In this document: positions 52,710 to 61,400 of the stretch, in pieces
How the letters are laid out: every line of letters starts with the position of its first letter
How positions within the stretch are numbered: position 1 is the first letter of the stretch
Source: Emticicia sp031378345
GTDB lineage: Bacteria; Bacteroidota; Bacteroidia; Cytophagales; Spirosomataceae
Assembly (NCBI GenBank): GCA_031378345.1
Contig: JANNDY010000056.1
Span: forward strand, 4,350 to 68,349
Reading direction: 5' to 3'
DNA: 64,000 nt
Program-made: the position numbers and the translations under genes
The notes under the pieces: model-generated
What the model was told of the DNA's origin: nothing
The model's input: the letters and a program-made list of their open reading frames with translations, nothing else
Databases searched by the model: none

Positions 52710-53468
52710 ATGAAAAATCTCAAATATTTATACCTTGTTTTCAGTGCAATAATCATTTCCTGCAAGGGCGATTCTTCGGGTTTTGCTTCTTCCGTTTCAC
52801 CCAATTTGGGTTCGGGAATTGGCGGTTCGTTGGCACGATTTACTATTTCCAAAAACCATTTATACATCGTTGATAGTCGCTCTTTAAAAGTTTTTAATAT
52901 CAGTGATGCTGCAAATCCTATTGATTTGGGGAAAACTACCATCAATGCATTTGCCGAAACTATTTTTCCATTCAAAGATAATTTGTTGGTCGGAACTCGA
53001 ACAGGAATGTATATTTTTAATTTGAACCAGCCCGAAAAACCAACTCAAATTGGCGTATTTCAGCATTTTGCAAGCTGCGACCCAGTGGTGGCGGAAGGAA
53101 ATTATGCTTATGTTACTCTCCGAAATGGCACTCCTTGCCAGCGTGGGCAAAATCAATTGGATGTTTTGGATATTTCGCAACTCACAAATCCAAGATTGGT
53201 AAAATCTGTGCCAATGATTAATCCTCACGGCCTGGGCCTGAGAGATAATATTTTGTTTGTGTGTGAAGGTGATAATGGTTTGAAGGTTTTTGACAGAACT
53301 AATCCTGTGGAAATTAAACAAACACAATTTTTGAAAGATGTGAAATCTATTGACGTAATTCCTCTGCAAAATAGGTTGATTGTTACAGGAAAAGATGGTA
53401 TTTATCAATATGATTTTAATGCCAAAAGTGAAATGAATTTATTGAGTAAAATGGCTGTGGAGCTTTAA
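52710..53468 (+). CDS. LVIVD-repeat lipoprotein
   Basis: About 252 aa from MKNLKYLYLVFSAIIISCKGD (lipidated Cys about 18). The rest consists of LVIVD-type beta-propeller blades: SLKVFNISDAANPIDLGKT, GMYIFNLNQPEKPTQIGVF, LDVLDISQLTNPRLVKSV, GLKVFDRTNPVEIKQTQFL. Such propellers are found in surface lipoproteins and their role is undetermined. It starts downstream of a short hairpin and ends 13 bases before the next start. Confidence 0.85.
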   Translation: MKNLKYLYLVFSAIIISCKGDSSGFASSVSPNLGSGIGGSLARFTISKNHLYIVDSRSLKVFNISDAANPIDLGKTTINAFAETIFPFKDNLLVGTRTGMYIFNLNQPEKPTQIGVFQHFASCDPVVAEGNYAYVTLRNGTPCQRGQNQLDVLDISQLTNPRLVKSVPMINPHGLGLRDNILFVCEGDNGLKVFDRTNPVEIKQTQFLKDVKSIDVIPLQNRLIVTGKDGIYQYDFNAKSEMNLLSKMAVEL

Positions 53469-53481
53469 AATGTACATTATT

Positions 53482-54195
53482 ATGAAAAAAATACTAAATT
53501 TCGCCATATTTATAATTACTTCAAGCGGTTTTGCACAAGAAAAAAGTCCAAATTTGATTCTGAAAACTACCCCGTCATATATTTTTGATTTTGATAATAC
53601 TTTTACAATTGGGGCAGAGTATTTTTTGAAAAAACATTTGTCAGTTCAAGGTGAATTCGGTTATGGAAATACCAATCAAAATTTGTTGATTGGGGCATTT
53701 CGAGAGAGTTTATCCGAACAAAAACAATATCGAAATTATGATGTTTTTAGAGGAAAAACTGAGGTAAGGTTTTATTCTCAAAAGGGAAAATATTCTGTCC
53801 CAGATGGCTTTTATACTGCGATAGAAGTTTTTTATAAATATGTTGGCAAAGAGGCTGAGTTTTTGGTTGGTCGAGATTTTAATAACTTTACACCTGATTA
53901 TTGGGAGAAAGTTTTGGCTAATAAAAAAAGGCAAGTTTTTGGAAGTCATTTTAAAATTGGTCGACAATTTTATATATTTGATGCAAATCCAACCAAAAAG
54001 AAAAGATGGTTATGTGATTTTTACATGGGATTGGGCTTTCGAAATATCAATAATCAGTTGGAATATGATGGTAAACGAGAATTGGACCAAATTAGGCAAA
54101 ATGGCAATGATTTTGGGAAAATTTATAACGAACAAGGCAAGCAAAATATCATCAGTGGTTCTATGGGATTTAAGATTGGGTATTTGGTGTTTTAA
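53482..54195 (+). CDS. Outer-membrane-type hypothetical protein
   Basis: About 237 aa with a signal peptide (MKKILNFAIFIITSSGFAQ). Alternating aromatic strands (SYIFDFDNTFTIGAEYFL, GEFGYGNTNQN, FYSQKGKYSVPDGFYTAIEVFYK, WLCDFYMGLGFRNI) and the end GFKIGYLVF suggest an 8- to 10-strand beta-barrel in the outer membrane, as in many Bacteroidota DUF3575-like proteins. I start at 53482 rather than at the ATG 12 bases upstream. It ends at the repeat that abuts porQ. Confidence 0.75.
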   Translation: MKKILNFAIFIITSSGFAQEKSPNLILKTTPSYIFDFDNTFTIGAEYFLKKHLSVQGEFGYGNTNQNLLIGAFRESLSEQKQYRNYDVFRGKTEVRFYSQKGKYSVPDGFYTAIEVFYKYVGKEAEFLVGRDFNNFTPDYWEKVLANKKRQVFGSHFKIGRQFYIFDANPTKKKRWLCDFYMGLGFRNINNQLEYDGKRELDQIRQNGNDFGKIYNEQGKQNIISGSMGFKIGYLVF

Positions 54196-54247
54196 CCTCA
54201 CCGAAGAGTCGGTCGCCCTAAATCCCTCTCCACAAGAGAGGGATTTT
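54193..54247. repeat. C-rich repeat abutting porQ
   Basis: AACCTCACCGAAGAGTCGG then CCCTAAATCCCTCTCC and AGAGAGGGATTTT, a relative of the C-rich repeats at 45376 and 21598. It begins in the stop codon of the preceding gene and runs up to the first Lys codons of the PorQ signal peptide. Confidence 0.55.
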
Positions 54248-55249
54248 AAAAAATATTGTTTCTTAATTCTTTCTTTTGTACTATTTTCAGTTCAAAGTTT
54301 TTCACAAAATAGTTTTTCATTTCTGAACATTCCAAACAATGCTCGGCTGTCGGCACTTGGTGGTATTAATGTTTCTATTTCTGATAAAGATATAAATTTG
54401 TTTACTTCAAATCCTTCATTGTTAGATTCTTCTCTGCGGGGGCAATTAGGCGTTAATTATTCCCCTTATTTGGCTTCAGGTAAATTTATTTCACTTAATT
54501 ATTCTCCAAAATTCAAGCGAAACTGGGCAATTTCTCTGCAAAACCTCAATTACGGTAATTTTGTTGGCACTGACGCTTTGGGGAATTTGACGAATGATTT
54601 TTCGGCAAATGACTTTTCTTTGGGCATTTCTCATGCCCGAAAAATAAATAATATTAGCTTCGGAATTTCAGGAAAATTAGTAGGTTCGGTGCTGGAATCG
54701 TACAGTTCCGTTGCTTTTTTGACAGATTTAGGAGGTACTTTCAAGCATCCAAAGCATGATTTGAGTTTTGGAATGGTTGCAAGAAATATTGGTTTTGTTA
54801 TAAAAAAATACGGCAATTTTCGCCCAGATTTGCCCTTCGATTTGCAAGTTGGAGTAACTTTTAAACCCAAATTTATGCCGCTGAGATTTTCATTAACTGC
54901 TCATCATTTGTATGTTTTTGACATTGCTTATGAAAATTCAAATTCAAATTTTAGTTTTGATAATCAAGGAAATAAAGTTGCTAAAAGTGTTTCAATTTCT
55001 GATAAAATCGCTCGACATTTTGTGTTTGGTACTGAAATTTTGATTCATAAAAACATTAATCTTCTGCTTGGTTATAACTTTTTACGCCGAAAAGAACTAC
55101 ACACAAATACACTTGGGGGAGCTTCTGGTTTTTCGTTTGGAGCAAATCTTCGCTTAAATAAATTCGGGTTTTCAATTGCTTATTCTTCACTTTCAAATGG
55201 AAAAGGACAAACGAATTTTAGTTTGATTTGTGCCATACCAAAGAAATAA
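54248..55249 (+). CDS. porQ: Type IX secretion system protein PorQ, start codon missing
   Basis: About 333 aa of PorQ, the T9SS outer-membrane protein of the attachment complex. Visible: signal peptide KKYCFLILSFVLFSVQSFSQ, then FLNIPNNARLSALGG, NPSLLDSSLRGQLGVNYSPYL, FSLGISHARKI and the end NGKGQTNFSLICAIPKK. No ATG, GTG or TTG exists in frame between the preceding stop and the signal peptide. The nearest in-frame ATG is inside the upstream gene and would bury the signal. A C-rich repeat lies exactly where the start should be. Initiation may be at a rare codon, coupled to the upstream stop, or lost. Confidence 0.8.
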   Translation, partial: KKYCFLILSFVLFSVQSFSQNSFSFLNIPNNARLSALGGINVSISDKDINLFTSNPSLLDSSLRGQLGVNYSPYLASGKFISLNYSPKFKRNWAISLQNLNYGNFVGTDALGNLTNDFSANDFSLGISHARKINNISFGISGKLVGSVLESYSSVAFLTDLGGTFKHPKHDLSFGMVARNIGFVIKKYGNFRPDLPFDLQVGVTFKPKFMPLRFSLTAHHLYVFDIAYENSNSNFSFDNQGNKVAKSVSISDKIARHFVFGTEILIHKNINLLLGYNFLRRKELHTNTLGGASGFSFGANLRLNKFGFSIAYSSLSNGKGQTNFSLICAIPKK

Positions 55250-55460
55250 ATCGCTTGCATCAAACTCTATACCAAAGCAATCGTACAAGGTAGATTTCTT
55301 TGTATAAGGCTATTTTTGGATATAAATACTTGATAACTAATAGATTGACTTTTTTCTGATACCTTTCAATAACTTATGGCATAAAATTTGCTTTTATTTT
55401 TATTGCTAAAAAACGTGTATTCAATAATTTCAAACAAAAGTATAAGTAAACGCGGTTGCA

Positions 55461-58400
55461 GTGATTAGAAATTTACTAAATCTTATTCTCCAGCATTTTA
55501 AAATAAGCAATACACTAAAACTTGTTTTGGGTATTGTCATGGTTTTTTTTGTTTTTACTGAAAACGTTTTTTCTCAATGTTCACCTCCTAATATTTCAGC
55601 TACATCGAATTCACCAGTTTGTTTAAATACTACTATTAATTTGTCGCCAAGTAGCACAACAAATGGTGTAAAATATTCTTGGATTGGTCCGAATGGTTTT
55701 ACAAGTACTTTGCAAAATCCCCTTATTCCAAACGCCACTAACCTCATGGCGGGTATTTATACTGTAACTGCGACGAGTAAATTTATTGGAGGAGTAAATA
55801 TGGGTAATTTGCTCAATTATCACATGATTTTTACGAAGGCAGATATTGATGCTAATTGGCAGGGAGCAACAAAAGGATTTGCTGGTAATTTCGCTGTTAA
55901 TGGTTTAGTGGCTACAGAAAGAACTTCAGGCACAGTACCTTATGCTGGTACATTATTTTCAAATGACGTAACTGCTGGTGCATGGCAAAATATTTTGAAT
56001 AGTAACACAGGTCAGTCTTCATCTTCATTAGGACAAACGGCACTTTTGAGTGGTTTAGAATCTGACTTGGAGAGTGCTTTCAACCAAATAGATGCTTTAG
56101 CGGCAAGTACTGGATATACGAGTGTTTCATCCACTTCTTTGAATGGTCTAAATACTCAAAATGGGACGGCACAGACATTCGTCATAAATATTACGAGTGG
56201 ATTGACGGTTTCGAGTCAAATAACAATTACTGGTGATGCTAACGATATTTTTATTTTGCGTTGGGATAGTGATGCAAATCCATCAAATGGATACACAGGT
56301 CAAGTAAAGTTTCAATCTGGTGGGGCAATCATTCCAGCTGGTGGTTTAAAGCCAAGCAATTTTATTCATGTTGCAGGAGATTTAGGCAGTAGTGGAGGAG
56401 GAAGTACCCCATCTGCACCTTATCCACAAGGTCCAAGATTGAATGACGGGACAGGGGCATTAATTACTGGCGGAGCAAATTTTAGTGGTGGTGGTTTTTT
56501 TACTGGCTATTGGCTAACCACAGGCTCGCCTGATAATGCCGATGGGACTAACCAAAGGTATGGAAATACAGCATCATTAAGTAATGGAATTTTTGTGGGA
56601 GGCTGGTATTCTAAAACAAACAAGTTTAGTATGACATCTGGTACGAGTGGGGTTTATGTATCACCGCCTTCAGGTGGTTTTTGTACTTCCACAGCCAGCT
56701 CGAACACAAATGTTATCATAGGTTCTAATATCACATTATCGAAAGCAGTTAGTGCATGTATAAATCAACCACTTCAAGATATAGCAACAGTTGATGTAAC
56801 TGTTGCTTGGGTGAATGCTCCAAGCGGTGAAAAATTAAAGGTTGAAATTAATGGTAAAACCGAAACTATTAATGTAGCTGGTGGTGCTACTTCTCCACAA
56901 GTAATTAGATTTTTGGTGCCTGCCGATGGTATTGCTAATCAAAATATTACTGCATCTTGGGCTACATCAGGAACTTGTATTGCAACAACTACTTTCAATG
57001 CCCCAGCTTCTTGCTCGAATGACTTTCTTTCTTGTGAAAAAGTGCTTTATCTATGTGGTGATGATAAACCTTATGATGGTGATGCCTTTGACCATGGACT
57101 AATAAATTATTTACCAGTAGTTGGGGTAAATTCTGTAACGGCACTTTTTACTAAGAATGAAACCACAGGATATGGACTTTATACAACAGTTACTTATCCT
57201 TCTTGGCCACAAATGGATTTCATTACTCCTATAACGATTAATCTGAATGATTATACAATGGTAATCGTTTCGCCAACAACCGAGGGCAAGTTATCACCAG
57301 ATTTATTGACCGCATTAAAAGGTTATCAAGGCGGAATTTTAATGATGAATTATGCTCAAGTTGGCTCACTTGGTATGACAAGTAATTCAAGTTATGTTTG
57401 GCAGACTTATGGATATACAAACAACTCAAACACTACTGAGCTACTAAATTACGACAATGTTAATGCAACAAGTGGTTATTTATTTACGATAGGAAATTTT
57501 TATTCAACAGGTACAGGTTATTTATGGGGTCAAGCTAATAGTGTAGCAACAAATACAAATGGAATTTACTTTTATTACCCAAACACAGCAGTTTTAGCAG
57601 GGGTACCTACACATGGTGCAAGGGCTTATTTGGGTTATCACATGAATGGTCTTTATGCTAATGCTCAAAATGGTGGGGCTTTGCCAGCACCTGTATCAAG
57701 CTATTTTACACCAACAAAACATTTAACTCAAGACGGTAAATTTTATTTAGACCAAGCGATTAAAAATGCTGCGACTGGAATAAAAATTACTTCTATTACT
57801 GGTGATACTAAATGTGCAGGGGCTACAATTAGTTTAAGTTCATCAGGAGTTGGCATAAGTTCTTATTCTTGGACAGGACCAAGTGGTTTTACCTCAACTT
57901 TACAAAATCCAACACGTAGTAATACAACTGTGGCTATGGGTGGGACTTATACCCTAACTGTTACAGGTTTATTTGGCTGTACAACAACAGCAACAGTAAA
58001 TGTTATAATAAATTCAACTTCACCGCCAATTGCTACTGGTGGTAATATTTGTGGACCAGGTACAGTTAACCTTTCAGCAAGCGGTTGCACCGGAACTTAT
58101 AATTGGTATTCGTCAGCAACAAGTAGTTCAATTCTGGGTACGGGTGCTACTTTCACTACCCCCTCGATTTCGGCTACAACAACTTACCACGTAAATTGTA
58201 CAGTCGGAACTTGTGTATCAACACGAGCCAGTGCTGTTGCTTCGGTTGGAAGTGTTAGTTTTACAGGTTTTCTGATCAATGATTTAGTTGGTAGTGCAGA
58301 TGTGGTTTTGATGAATGGGAAAACATATAGCATTGCAAATTTACCAACAAGTTGGAATCTCGAAACTACTGAAAATGGCTTATTTGGAAGTGTAGTTTTT

Positions 58401-61400
58401 ACAATTACGGGGACTGTAAGTGCTTCAAATACAGAAGGCTTTGCACCTAATAATCATCCTGGAAGTGGTACTGCCGCAACTTGGGGGGTAGGAACTTATA
58501 CAATCAATGCGAAAGGATATAGCCAAAGCGGTGGTGCAGGAACACTGTGCGATGAAGAAACAATCACGATAACTTTAGTAGCCAATTGCTCTTCACCATC
58601 AGGAATTGCAGCAACTCGTTGCGGAACAGGTACCGTCAATTTGTCTGCGAGTGGATGTGCGGGAACTTATAACTGGTATATAGCATCTACAGGTGGGGCA
58701 AGTTTGGCTACAACAGCAAATTTTACAACCCCAAGTATCAGTTCAACTACAAATTACTTTGTTGATTGCACGCTCGGAAATTGTACAAGTAATCGAACAT
58801 CGGTTACAGCAACAATAGGAACTACACCGACAAGTGCAATCGCAACATCAAATGCACCTGTACCTTATGGAAATACAATAAATTTATCATCTTCAGCAAC
58901 GGGTGGTTCAACATATAGTTGGACTGGACCAAATAATTTTACATCTAATATTCAAAATCCTACAATATCAAATTCGAATGGGGTGAATGTAGGTCAATAT
59001 ACTGTAACTATTGCAGGAATAGGTGGTTGTACGGCAACAGCTACCACAGATGTATTTGTATTTTCAAGTAATTTTGGAGCAGTGGATTGTTCGGTAATTC
59101 CTATTTTAAATTTCTCTAATCCTTCAATAATTACAGCGGGAACACAGTATCGGTTTAGTAATGTTCAGGCTGGAACAGATGCAATTGTAACAGTTTTGAG
59201 TAAATCTCATGCGGATATTAATATTATAAATATTGACTCACCCGCTTCAGCTTATGGTGGTTATGATGCAGCCATGCAACCAATCATAGATTATAACTGG
59301 ATAAATGGCGGAGGTTCGTTTGATGCCGCAGGGGATAAATCAGTTACATTTAAAATTGATTTTGTTGATGCAGGAACTTTAACTCCCAAAGTAATACCTC
59401 TTGTTACAATGACAGGTGTTGATATTGATGGAAGTGGCACTGCAAACGAAGTAAGAGAGTTTATCAATGCAAGCGGGCATCAGGCTTTTGAAAAGCAATC
59501 AACTTCAACACTAACAATTAGCGGAAATACTAAAGCATTAGGTCCTATAACAACCTATTCAGGAATAAATGAAACGATTTTAGATGTAATGGCTTCTTAC
59601 TTTTATCCAAATGTAAGTAGTATTACTGTTATCTATGGAGCAAATTGGGGCGGAGCCACTGCTGATTTTATTGATAATGGTTTACCAAATACCGATGAAG
59701 CAAGATTAAATTCCTTATATTTCAAATGCTATAACCTCGACCAAGTTGTTTGTAACCCCGTAACCGCACCAACTGTAACAAATGGTGTCCGTTGTAGTAC
59801 AGGAACGGTATCGCTTTCTGCAAGTGGATGTACAAGTGGAACCTTGAATTGGTACGCAGCATTGACTGGTGGTTCGAGTTTAGGAACTGGAACAAGTTTT
59901 ACAACACCAAGTCTTTCTACAACAACCTCATATTATGTTGATTGTTTTTTGGTTGGATGTACATCTTCACCAAGAACGCAAGTAACAGCTACAATTAACG
60001 CTCTTCCAAATGCGACATTGACTAACCAAACAATTTGTAACGGAAAAACAGCAACATTATCAGCCACGAGTCCAAGTAATGTATCAAGTTATTTATGGAA
60101 TACAGGAGCAACCACAACAAGTATTTCGGTAAGTCCTTCATCATCAACAACTTATACCTTAACAATGACGTCTGCTTTGGGTTGTACCTCAACGGCAACG
60201 GTGAGTGTAACTGTAAATCCATTGCCAAGTGCCACACTTACAAATCAAACAATTTGTAATGGAAAAACTGCAACATTATCAGCCACAAGTCCAAGTAATG
60301 TATCAAGTTATTTGTGGACTGGCGGAGCAACGACGACAAGTATTTCGGTAAGTCCTTCATCATCAACAACTTATACACTTACACTGACTTCTGCTTTGGG
60401 TTGTACCTCAACGGCAACTGTGAGTGTAACTGTAAATCCATTGCCAAGTGCGACTTTAACAAATCAAACAATTTGTACTGGTCAAACAACAACTTTATCA
60501 GCCTCAAGCCCAAGTAATGTATCAAGTTATTTGTGGAATACAGGAGCAACAACTTCAAGCATTTCAGTAACTCCAAGTACCTCAACTACTTATACCTTGA
60601 CGATGACCTCAGGTTTGGGTTGTACCTCAACGGCAACCGTGAGTGTAACTTTAAATCCAAATTGCGTTGGTGTATTTTGTTTACAAGGTACTGCCAACAC
60701 TTCTGTAAATGCTCATTCAAACTACCAGATTAGCTATTTCCCAGACCCAGCCAATAATAAAGTAAGGATACGAACCACATTTTCAAGAAATTTTGTAGAT
60801 AATACTTATGGTACAAATGCCATAGGATGGTCGGGTGGGCATACTTTCGGCAACTTGACAGGCTCTGATCATCTTCAATTGTCATTAAACGATGCCAATG
60901 GAGTAAAGAAATTAGAATTCAAATTAGACTACCTCACAGCAAGCGGCACTGCACCATCGGGTTATGATGCCTTAGGTGTAACAGGAGGAGAAGGTGGAAT
61001 GATTGTAGGAAGTGCAAGCGATATTTTAGCTTCAACTACTTCTTTGGATCAAAATTTTAATACCCATAATTATGTTTTGGCTACTGATTCGCCTCTCACA
61101 GATGATGATTATACAGTAAATCCTACCTATTCAAACTGGATTTATGACGTTTGGTATGAAGTAGATGTAAAACTTTCGGCTTTTGGTGCAGCAGGATTTG
61201 GCACAGTAAATATTACAGGAATTCATGCAAGTCCAAGTAAAACAGGCAATAATACTGAGCCAGTCGGGAATATCAATTGTTGTGTATTGTTTAACCCAAT
61301 CATTGATGGAAGTAGTACAATGTGCAATGATAATATAGGAACTATTGAATTAAAAGTGAGCGAAGGAAGCACATTTTTATGGAGTACAGGGGCTACAACT

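Noticed and set aside
53840..54247. The 5' part of a 469-codon frame that runs into porQ
   Set aside because: It overlaps the exported-protein gene ending at 54195 in another frame, has no homology-like features and would bury the PorQ signal peptide. Only the part from about 54248 is treated as coding.
60003..60659. Regularly spaced repeats considered as a CRISPR array
   Set aside because: The unit is 219 bases, fully coding and in frame, with no short repeat/spacer alternation and no cas genes in the window.
60022..60733. Several 66-71 aa ORFs on both strands inside the giant gene
   Set aside because: They arise from stop-free alternative frames of the repeated Thr/Ser-rich coding sequence and repeat with it. 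The main plus-strand frame is open throughout.
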